In this document: piece after piece, positions 1 through 5,643 of the stretch
Layout: each line of letters begins with the position of its first letter
Numbering within the stretch: position 1 is the stretch's first letter
Assembly: GCA_039808665.1 (NCBI GenBank)
Contig: JBDHTO010000065.1
Span: 1-7,082 of the forward strand
Reading direction: 5' to 3'
Length of the DNA stretch: 7,082 nt
Source: JBDHTO01 sp039808665
Lineage (GTDB): Bacteria > Pseudomonadota > Alphaproteobacteria > Paracaedibacterales > JAKBAR01
The notes under the pieces: model-generated
Databases searched by the model: none
What the model was told of the DNA's origin: nothing
Seen by the model: only the letters and a program-made list of their open reading frames with translations
Position numbers and translations under genes: made by a program

Positions 1-564
1 TTTAAGGAGGGATGGGGAAAAACATCTACAGAAAATCTTTTTGCCGCCATTCAACTCCGTCGAAAAATATCTCTTTCAAGATTTATCTATGCCCTGGCCA
101 TTCCCCAAATTGGATTGATCACAGCGCAAACTCTCGCCGAACACTACACAAGCGTTCAAAGGTTTTTAGAGGATATGAATAACCAAGAAAATGAGTTGTC
201 CCATCTTCATGGCATCGGTGAAAAAATGATCGAAGATATCCGCACATTTTTTGCCCATTCCACAAATCAAAAACTCATTGAAAATCTTCTTCTTCACTTA
301 ACCGTTGAAGATGCTCAACCTCAAGTCACGCACGCCTCAAAAATTTTTGGCAAAAAAATTATTTTTACAGGAACGCTTTCCATCTCTCGTGCCGAAGCCA
401 AAGAGATAAGCCTGCGTGCGGGGGCAAAGGTTCTTAACGCTCTTACAAAAGATACCGATATGGTCATTGCTGGAAATGATGCGGGATCAAAACTAAAAAA
501 GGCCAAAGAATGGAGCATCGACGTCGTGGATGAGGAAACATGGCGCACGATGCTTCATACCTAA
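1..564 (+). CDS. ligA: NAD-dependent DNA ligase LigA, C-terminal part (5' truncated by window)
   Basis: NAD+-dependent DNA ligase seals nicks in duplex DNA during replication and repair in the cytoplasm. The frame is open from base 1 and ends at TAA 562-564, giving 187 residues of the C-terminus. The opening residues (FKEGWGKTSTENLFAAI) match the helix-hairpin-helix region of LigA, followed by LSRFIYALAIPQIG and a second HhH hairpin at HLHGIGEKM. A BRCT domain covers about the last 75 residues, with the core IIFTGTL, the RAGAKV helix and the conserved Trp in EETW near the end. The adenylation, OB and zinc-finger domains lie before the window. An internal ATG at 115 is not the true start, because homology continues upstream of it. 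Identification rests on recognising family motifs; it looks intact as far as it is visible. Confidence 0.95.
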   Translation, partial: FKEGWGKTSTENLFAAIQLRRKISLSRFIYALAIPQIGLITAQTLAEHYTSVQRFLEDMNNQENELSHLHGIGEKMIEDIRTFFAHSTNQKLIENLLLHLTVEDAQPQVTHASKIFGKKIIFTGTLSISRAEAKEISLRAGAKVLNALTKDTDMVIAGNDAGSKLKKAKEWSIDVVDEETWRTMLHT

Positions 565-586
565 AGGAATTCTGGCCTTTTTTCTT
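563..586 (+). terminator. Possible weak intrinsic terminator after ligA
   Basis: AAAGG (563-567) can pair with CCTTT (576-580) around an 8-nt loop, and TTTCTT follows directly. The stem is only 5 bp and starts inside the ligA stop codon, so termination here is uncertain. It lies just upstream of the proposed grpE promoter, which fits separate transcription of the two genes. Confidence 0.3.
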
Positions 587-622
587 AGAAAAACAAAACT
601 TCTTGGGATATAATGTCCCCAC
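585..622 (+). promoter_or_regulatory. Probable grpE promoter, TATAAT box with overlapping RpoH-like CCCCAC
   Basis: A perfect -10 hexamer TATAAT lies at 609-614, about 50 bp before the grpE start. The best -35 candidate is TTAGAA at 585-590 with an 18-bp spacer, a poor match to TTGACA. Immediately downstream sits TCCCCACC (616-623), which resembles the -10 CCCCAT of heat-shock sigma factor promoters. A CTTCTTG at 599-605 could be a degenerate partner at roughly the right spacing. Because grpE is a classic heat-shock gene, a dual housekeeping/heat-shock promoter is plausible, but only the TATAAT box is strong evidence. Confidence 0.45.
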
Positions 623-662
623 CTTATCGGTATTATTTGCGTAAATTAGGAGACTTTCTTTC

Positions 663-1199
663 ATGGACCAAAAAAATAACAACGTGGAAAATGAAATAGA
701 ACAAGAAAACGATCAAAACCAGGATGCATCCTCATCAAACGAATCTTCGTCTCATGAACAGCTTGCATTAGAATACAAAGAACAGTGGATACGCGCGGTT
801 GCTGAAACAGAAAATTTACGCAAGCGTTTTGAGAAAGAAAAAGAAGATGCGCTTAAATACGCCATTACAAAATTTGCACGTGACATGCTCAGCATTGGTG
901 ACAATATTCAACGCGCCCTCAGCAGTTGTGAAGAATCCTCATCCACAGATATGAAATCCATTGTCGAAGGATTAAAACTTGTGGAGAGTGAATGCGCGTC
1001 TATTTTTGAGCGCCATGGCATTGCATCTGTCAGCCCTCTCAACGAGCCTTTTAACCCAGAGTTTCATCAAGCCATGTTTGAGATTCCAACACCCAACCAA
1101 GACGAAGTGGGTAAAGTTGCTCAGATCATACAAGTGGGATACACGCTCCATGGCCGCTTGCTTCGTCCAGCCCTTGTAGGTGTTTACAAGGCAAGCTAG
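663..1199 (+). CDS. grpE: Nucleotide exchange factor GrpE
   Basis: GrpE releases ADP from DnaK (Hsp70) so that client proteins can cycle through the chaperone; it acts as a homodimer in the cytoplasm. The 178-residue length is normal for the family. Residues 1-33 are an acidic, Asn/Gln/Ser-rich disordered tail. A long coiled-coil helix follows (EYKEQWIRAVAETENLRKRFEKE), then the four-helix region (FARDMLSIGDNIQRAL) and the C-terminal beta wing ending in GYTLHGRLLRPALVGV, which is the family signature. The start is fixed by AGGAGA at 648-653, 9 nt before the ATG. Neither dnaK, dnaJ nor hrcA is within reach here; the gene lies between ligA and a nucleotidyltransferase. GrpE often sits next to hrcA in alphaproteobacteria, so its separation here is mildly unusual. 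It is probably heat-inducible, judging from the family and the upstream promoter. Confidence 0.97.
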   Translation: MDQKNNNVENEIEQENDQNQDASSSNESSSHEQLALEYKEQWIRAVAETENLRKRFEKEKEDALKYAITKFARDMLSIGDNIQRALSSCEESSSTDMKSIVEGLKLVESECASIFERHGIASVSPLNEPFNPEFHQAMFEIPTPNQDEVGKVAQIIQVGYTLHGRLLRPALVGVYKAS

Positions 1200-1207
1200 T
1201 ACACCTA
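1172..1207 (+). repeat. Two overlapping, mutually exclusive inverted repeats at the grpE 3' end
   Basis: CCTTGTA (1172-1178) pairs perfectly with TACAAGG (1185-1191) around a 6-nt loop. TAGGTGT (1177-1183) pairs with ACACCTA (1201-1207) around a 17-nt loop. The left arm of the second repeat overlaps the loop and left arm of the first, so only one can form at a time. No T-run follows directly, so neither is a standard terminator. They lie just before the ribosome binding site of the next gene. They may be chance structures. Confidence 0.3.
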
Positions 1208-1225
1208 GGGAAAGGGGTTTTCGTT

Positions 1226-1753
1226 TTGTTCAAATGGTCTTACAGTATTTTCATCATTCTCCTTGCTGGATGCACAACGATGAAAGATCAATCCTCTGCA
1301 AAGATTACTATCTATAACGCCCAAAAATCCATGCAACGTGAAGAGGCTGTCCTCGTGGGTGGATGCTTTGATGTGCTTCACTATGGTCATGTACGCTTTT
1401 TAGAGGAAGCAAAGAGACAAGGAGATTATCTGATTATTGCCCTTGAAAGCGATACTTCCATTACAAAGTGGAAAAAAAGAACACCCATTCATGATATTGC
1501 TAAACGTGCCCACAACCTTGCATCCCTTCGTGTTGTTGATGAAATTATCTTGCTCCCCCCCCTTCAAGGATATGATGACTATCTTAATCTTGTGAAATCT
1601 ATCCATCCCAAAGTTATTGCCATTACAGATGGTGACCCTCAGATTGATAACAAACGCAAGCAAGCTATGGATATTGGGGCAAAGGTTGTTATTGTGACAA
1701 CAAGAATTGAACCTTTTTCAAGTTCAAAAATTATTCAATCCCTCCAAGGCTAA
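1226..1753 (+). CDS. Cytidylyltransferase-like nucleotidyltransferase with lipoprotein-type N-terminus
   Basis: This is a nucleotidyltransferase of the HxGH superfamily (TIGR00125, cytidyltransferase-like), which couples a nucleotide to a phosphorylated small molecule; relatives include TagD, the C-terminal half of HldE, and archaeal FAD synthetase. The core begins at about residue 42, VLVGGCFDVLHYGHVRFL, with the nucleotide-binding HYGH at 52-55. The counterpart of the ISTTxI motif near the end is FSSSKII. A central ITDGDP replaces the KGGDY of HldE-type enzymes, so the substrate is unknown. Translation from TTG 1226 has a good site AAAGGGG (1211-1217) and gives MFKWSYSIFIILLAGC, which reads as a lipoprotein signal with lipobox LAGC (Cys16). 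The alternative ATG at 1280 would give a 157-residue cytosolic protein but has no visible ribosome binding site. The gene lies 26 bp after grpE and is probably cotranscribed. The family is confident; start and location are not. An 8-C run at 1555-1562 is in frame as read. Confidence 0.8.
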   Translation: MFKWSYSIFIILLAGCTTMKDQSSAKITIYNAQKSMQREEAVLVGGCFDVLHYGHVRFLEEAKRQGDYLIIALESDTSITKWKKRTPIHDIAKRAHNLASLRVVDEIILLPPLQGYDDYLNLVKSIHPKVIAITDGDPQIDNKRKQAMDIGAKVVIVTTRIEPFSSSKIIQSLQG

Positions 1754-1766
1754 TCTGAGCATATTC

Positions 1767-1785
1767 TTTAATCATTAGTTAATAT
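1767..1785 (+). promoter_or_regulatory. Weak candidate -10 boxes before the Lon-like gene
   Basis: TTTAAT at 1767-1772 and TAATAT at 1780-1785 each resemble a -10 hexamer, but no convincing -35 element lies at 16-18 bp upstream of either. Transcription from the first would include the whole hairpin at 1786-1818 in the leader; transcription from the second would lose part of its left arm. The gene may instead be read through from grpE. Confidence 0.2.
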
Positions 1786-1823
1786 TTTCCTCTCTACACT
1801 AAAGATGAAGAGAGGAAATTTTT
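1786..1823 (+). promoter_or_regulatory. RBS-sequestering hairpin before the Lon-like gene (or intrinsic terminator)
   Basis: TTTCCTCTCT (1786-1795) and AGAGAGGAAA (1809-1818) form a perfect 10-bp inverted repeat with a 13-nt loop, followed by five T (1819-1823) and then directly by the ATG at 1824. The right arm is itself the Shine-Dalgarno sequence (AGAGGA, 1811-1816), so the folded RNA would block ribosome access. Four of the ten pairs are G-C. The stem plus T-run also has the form of an intrinsic terminator for the upstream gene, but it sits immediately before a start codon, which points to attenuation or translational control. The structure is seen directly; its function is inferred. Confidence 0.6.
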
Positions 1824-4214
1824 ATGCCAAAAGACATCGATATTTTTTCAAAAACCTATGACCCTAAAAAGATTGGCATAGGAGATTTTGAATTTCCCCA
1901 TATTGAAAAGGATAAAAAGAGCGCGCATCTTTTTGATCTCTCCTCCCATAAACGGGCCAAAGAAGCGATTGAGTTCGGACTTAAACTACGTAACGATGGA
2001 TTTCACATTTTTGTCGTTGGAGAAGATCGAAGTGGCCGCATGACATCGACGCTGGAATACCTCAAAGAATATGTTAAAGATCTTCCTGCACCAGATGATT
2101 GGATTTACCTCAACAATTTCAAAAAAAATCACCGCCCCACACCGTTTCGTCTTCCTAACGGTACGGCCTGTAAACTTGCAAAATTTAACAAAGATCATAT
2201 TCAAAGCATTGAATCTCTTCTCAAAAAGCAATTCACAAGCCCAAGCTATCTCAAGCAAATCGATAAAATTAGTCATCAACTCGATCAACAAGTGCATGAT
2301 GAGCTCTCTAAAATCTATGCCTTTGCAGAGGAATCGGGCTTTTTGATTACCCAAACCCCCGACGGTTTTCATATCCAAGAAATTGATCACGAAGAGGAAC
2401 AAGACACAGAGGACAAAAAAGATAAAAAGGGTAAAAAAAAGACAGAAGAAAATGGCAAAACAAAACGCCGAGGAAGAGATACAAAGGCCGCACAAATCAA
2501 AGATCAATTAAACCGCCTTACGCTTACGGCCAGTCTTGCAAGTCGTAATATCTTAAAACAAATCAAAGACCTTCAAACTGAACTCGCCAAAGCTGTGACA
2601 AAGTCCCTTTGGCAAAAGTATAGAAGTGAATTTGGAAAAACCTTGGGTCCCTGGATCGATGATTTCGAAGCCGATGTCCTGGAAAATATCGACATTTTTC
2701 TTGAGGAAGATGATCAAAAAGGCAGAAATCATTTTGAACGTTACGAGATCAATATTTTCGTCAACAATAAAAAATATCAATACCCCCGCGTTATGTTAGA
2801 GGCGCGTCCCAATTTTGAGAATCTTTTTGGATCCATTAAAAACCGCGTTTCTGTCTCTGGTGCCTATGAAACAAATTTCACCATGGTCCGACCGGGCGCT
2901 CTTCATCTTGCCAATGGCGGCATCCTTGTCCTTCGCGCCGAAGCGATCGCAAAAGACCCCGAAGTTTGGGAATACCTCAAGGCATGTCTACGCGATCGAC
3001 AAGTTCGTGTTCAGGAACATTACCGCGAGCAACATGGCCCTCTTCTCATCGATTCTCCAAAACCGAAACCCATCCCCCTCGACATTCAAGTTTTTATTAT
3101 TGGTCAGCCTGCTTGGTACTATTCCTTTTTCTTTAGTGATCCTGATTTTAGGATCTATTTCAAAATCAAAGCTGATATCGATCCCGATTTAGACGCCACC
3201 GCAGATAATGTCAAAACCTACTGCAAACTCATTGACCAAACGGCGAAAGAACACTTTAACCTCTCCCTCACAAAAGAAGCCGCCCACTACCTTGCACGAT
3301 GCAGCACACGCTGGGCTGAACATCGCAAAAAACTTAGTGGTCGCTTTGAACTCATTAGCGATGTTTTAGCCGAGTCTACCGCCTATGCCCATGAGGAAGG
3401 TGTTGAAACCATTCAAAAAGAACATATTCGCAAAACCCTCCTTGGAAGACGTAAACGTAACTCCCGTGTCCAAGAGCGTGTTTATGATGACATTCAAAGT
3501 GGCTCCATTCACATTGACACGCAAAATTCAAAAATAGGGCAAGTTAATGGATTAACTGTTGTCAGTGTTGGCGATCATACTTTTGGTGTTCCTGCACGTA
3601 TTTCTGCAAGGACCTTTATTGGTGAACATGGCGTTATTAATATCGAGCGCCTCACCGATATGTCAGGCCCCATACAACAAAAGGGTACCTTTATCCTTGA
3701 TGGTTTTCTCAGCAGTGTCTTTGCTCAAAAATTCCCCATTAGCTTTAATTGCTCTTTGACTTTTGAGCAAAATTATAGCGATGTGGAAGGAGATAGCGCT
3801 TCTCTTGCAGAGCTCTGTGCTATCCTCTCCTCTCTCTCTAATACCCCTCTTAACCAAAGTATCGCCATTACAGGTTCTGTAGATCAATTCGGTGAAGCGC
3901 AAGTTGTAGGCGGCATTCATCACAAGATTGAAGGTTTTTTTGATATCTGTGAAAGACATGGATTCACGGGAAAACAAGGTGTTATCATCCCCCTTGCCAA
4001 TGCAGAAAATCTTACCGTCAAAGATGAGGTTGTCGATGCTGTTAAAGCAAAACTGTTTCACATCTGGTGCATCAAAGATATTGATGAAGCTTTAGGTATT
4101 CTCACAGGTGAACAGAGTACTATTCAAAACACCTGGTGGGGTATTAAACGAACAGGCGTTTATAAACGGGCTTATGATACACTCAAATCCTACAACCGTA
4201 TTTTGAAGGGGTAG
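1824..4214 (+). CDS. Lon-like protease (LonB/YcbZ type, AAA_32 plus Lon S16 domain)
   Basis: A 796-residue cytoplasmic protease of the COG1067 group, related to but distinct from classical LonA, presumably degrading damaged or regulatory proteins. The C-terminal S16 peptidase domain (from about residue 570, GQVNGLTVVSVGDHTFG) holds the catalytic dyad: Ser658 in EGDSAS and Lys701 in GGIHHKIEG. Their separation of 43 residues is the same as that between Ser679 and Lys722 in E. coli Lon. The N-terminal ATPase part is degenerate: the P-loop position reads GEDRSGRMT (66-74), with Arg72 in place of the usual Lys, and the Walker B position reads GGILVLR (365-371) without an Asp. A highly charged Lys/Glu linker covers 189-221, followed by a helical region. 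No transmembrane segment is seen, unlike archaeal LonB. The start is supported by AGAGGA 7 nt upstream, buried in a hairpin. Proximity to grpE suits a stress role. Whether it hydrolyses ATP cannot be decided from the sequence. Confidence 0.92.
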   Translation: MPKDIDIFSKTYDPKKIGIGDFEFPHIEKDKKSAHLFDLSSHKRAKEAIEFGLKLRNDGFHIFVVGEDRSGRMTSTLEYLKEYVKDLPAPDDWIYLNNFKKNHRPTPFRLPNGTACKLAKFNKDHIQSIESLLKKQFTSPSYLKQIDKISHQLDQQVHDELSKIYAFAEESGFLITQTPDGFHIQEIDHEEEQDTEDKKDKKGKKKTEENGKTKRRGRDTKAAQIKDQLNRLTLTASLASRNILKQIKDLQTELAKAVTKSLWQKYRSEFGKTLGPWIDDFEADVLENIDIFLEEDDQKGRNHFERYEINIFVNNKKYQYPRVMLEARPNFENLFGSIKNRVSVSGAYETNFTMVRPGALHLANGGILVLRAEAIAKDPEVWEYLKACLRDRQVRVQEHYREQHGPLLIDSPKPKPIPLDIQVFIIGQPAWYYSFFFSDPDFRIYFKIKADIDPDLDATADNVKTYCKLIDQTAKEHFNLSLTKEAAHYLARCSTRWAEHRKKLSGRFELISDVLAESTAYAHEEGVETIQKEHIRKTLLGRRKRNSRVQERVYDDIQSGSIHIDTQNSKIGQVNGLTVVSVGDHTFGVPARISARTFIGEHGVINIERLTDMSGPIQQKGTFILDGFLSSVFAQKFPISFNCSLTFEQNYSDVEGDSASLAELCAILSSLSNTPLNQSIAITGSVDQFGEAQVVGGIHHKIEGFFDICERHGFTGKQGVIIPLANAENLTVKDEVVDAVKAKLFHIWCIKDIDEALGILTGEQSTIQNTWWGIKRTGVYKRAYDTLKSYNRILKG
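2435..2441 (+). other. Possible -1 frameshift slippery heptamer A_AAA_AAG
   Basis: Within the Lys-rich linker of the Lon-like gene, codons 204-206 read AAA AAA AAG, giving the in-register heptamer A AAA AAG used in E. coli dnaX. After a -1 slip the frame runs 35 more codons to TAA at 2546-2548, giving a product of about 241 residues without the protease domain. Purine-rich AGAGG (2408-2412) and AAGGG (2427-2431) lie upstream. No downstream stimulatory hairpin was established. Such A-runs are common in Lys-rich linkers. Confidence 0.2.
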
Positions 4215-4240
4215 CCAAAAACAAAAAATGAATTTATAAA

Positions 4241-4301
4241 AGTGTGAAGACAACAATAAAAAGTCGCCATTTATGCTCAAAAGTCTTTTCACACTCCTTT
4301 T
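4241..4301 (+). promoter_or_regulatory. Bulged stem-loop enclosing the ugpB-like start codon, followed by a T-run
   Basis: AGTGTGAAGAC (4241-4251) is complementary to GTCTTTTCACACT (4283-4295) with one 2-nt bulge, giving 11 pairs. The 31-nt loop (4252-4282) holds the ATG at 4273, and CC plus six T (4298-4303) follow the right arm. It could be an attenuator or terminator for transcripts leaving the Lon-like gene, or a translational control element for the downstream gene. The repeat is seen directly; the role is inferred. Confidence 0.45.
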
Positions 4302-5643
4302 TTGTTGCATTGCCATCCCCACACAAGCAAGTGAATCTGTGCGTGTCTTTCACCCTTTTTTGGGACCCCTTGGAGAGTCTTTTGAAACACTTATAAAAGA
4401 TGTTTTTCCAGACGCTTCTCTTTCAACAACCATGCCTAATGGCAAACCCGCATCTTATGAGGGTATTCACACAGCTGTCATGACGGGAGCCTTACCTCAC
4501 CCACTCCCCGATGTGGTCCATGTTTATGAAATGGGCGCCAAAGATTGCGAAACACAACAGGATCTTATCCCGCTTTTTGAGTTTTTTGACGAAGTTGCTC
4601 AAATCACCGGTGAAGGAAAAGCAATTGATGTCAGCGAGATCACACCCACACTGAGAGATTTTTACTCCGTTAATGGAAAGCTTTACGCACTTCCCTTTAA
4701 CTCGAATACTGCGATTGTTTTTGTCAATAAATCTCTTTGGGGAAACAGGCCACTCCCCCAAACATGGGAAGCGTTCGAAGAAGCCGCAAAAGAATATCAA
4801 ACATCACATCCCGCACAACCCGTCATCGCTTTTGGTTGGATACACGGACATCTCTTTGATCAGTCTGGAGCCATTCATGGTATTGAATTAGCCACTTTCA
4901 ACAATGGCAACCATGGAACGCCAGCAATGAATCTTAACAATCCTTTTTGGGAAAAATGGTTGGAAACGCTCAAACGACTTTATAACAAAGGGCTTATTTC
5001 CTTATCAGACAAAACGGATGCCGAAGCACTTTTTAATCAGGGAAAAATCCCCTTCCTCTCACAAGGAACCAATCGCCTTCCCTTTATCAAGTTAGATCCA
5101 TCTCAAGTCGATGTCATGATGATTCCAAAAATGGAGGCTTCTGATCGTTATAATTCTATTTCTGGGGGTGGCGCTTTTTGGATACACCGTCATGTTCTTG
5201 ATGCATATAAAACGGCTAAAAGTGCTGATGCAAAAAAAGAAGCTCTCGATAAGCTTAAAAAAATCAGAGAATTCATCATGACCCTCGCTTCTGAAAAAGT
5301 TCAAAACACATGGGAAATTCAAACCGGTTACCTTAGTGTGCTTAAGGGACGAAAAAATCTTCAATACCCCTCACCTCTTCATGAAAAGGTTGCTTTTGTG
5401 GGAAGGATGTCCCGGGAGGAATGCAAGGAATCACCCAATTCTGTCGGGATTAAGGTTCCCAAATATCAAGATATTCGGGCCATCCAACAAGATACGCTGA
5501 AGGGATATCTGATGCAAAATCTTGATTATGTTAAGGCCAATGAATCCTATTTCTCGGGCTTTGATGGAAAGAGTCTATCCGCAAAGCAAGCCTTAGAGCT
5601 CATCCAAAACAAAGTAAATCAAACGGTTCTCTCTACCAATTGA
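4273..5643 (+). CDS. UgpB-like periplasmic solute-binding protein of an ABC importer
   Basis: A family 1 extracellular solute-binding protein of 456 residues, close in length to E. coli UgpB (438), which binds glycerol-3-phosphate and glycerophosphodiesters in the periplasm for the UgpAEC importer. A Sec signal peptide is visible (MLKSLFTLLFCCIAIPTQA), with cleavage likely after Ala19; no lipobox is formed. Family landmarks in order are FHPFLGPLGESFE, PDVVHVYEMG, FYSVNGKLYALPFNSNTAIVFVNK, the TWEAFEEAAKEY segment, ISGGGAFWI, the TGYLSV segment, and YQDIRAIQQ with SAKQALE near the C-terminus. These follow the UgpB order closely, so glycerol-3-phosphate or a related phosphodiester is the best ligand guess, not proven. 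No permease or ATPase gene is in the window. No clear Shine-Dalgarno sequence precedes the ATG, which sits in the loop of an inverted repeat. The 58-bp gap after the Lon-like gene has no convincing promoter. The 3' end overlaps the convergent HAD gene by 11 bp. Confidence 0.88.
   Translation: MLKSLFTLLFCCIAIPTQASESVRVFHPFLGPLGESFETLIKDVFPDASLSTTMPNGKPASYEGIHTAVMTGALPHPLPDVVHVYEMGAKDCETQQDLIPLFEFFDEVAQITGEGKAIDVSEITPTLRDFYSVNGKLYALPFNSNTAIVFVNKSLWGNRPLPQTWEAFEEAAKEYQTSHPAQPVIAFGWIHGHLFDQSGAIHGIELATFNNGNHGTPAMNLNNPFWEKWLETLKRLYNKGLISLSDKTDAEALFNQGKIPFLSQGTNRLPFIKLDPSQVDVMMIPKMEASDRYNSISGGGAFWIHRHVLDAYKTAKSADAKKEALDKLKKIREFIMTLASEKVQNTWEIQTGYLSVLKGRKNLQYPSPLHEKVAFVGRMSREECKESPNSVGIKVPKYQDIRAIQQDTLKGYLMQNLDYVKANESYFSGFDGKSLSAKQALELIQNKVNQTVLSTN

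Noticed and set aside
1280..1753. ATG 1280 as the start of the nucleotidyltransferase
   Set aside because: It is kept as an alternative only: no Shine-Dalgarno sequence is visible before it, whereas TTG 1226 has AAAGGGG at good spacing. Not excluded.
1986..2507. A 173-codon open frame on the minus strand, hydrophobic and rich in Phe and Cys
   Set aside because: It lies fully antisense to the Lon-like gene, whose homology is clear throughout. Its Phe/Leu-rich composition is the mirror of the Lys/Glu-rich linker codons.
3663..4061. A 132-codon open frame on the minus strand
   Set aside because: It is antisense to the protease active-site region of the Lon-like gene and has no recognisable motif.
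4203..4240. TTGAAG plus TATAAA as a promoter for the ugpB-like gene
   Set aside because: The spacer is 26 bp, too long for a sigma-70 promoter.
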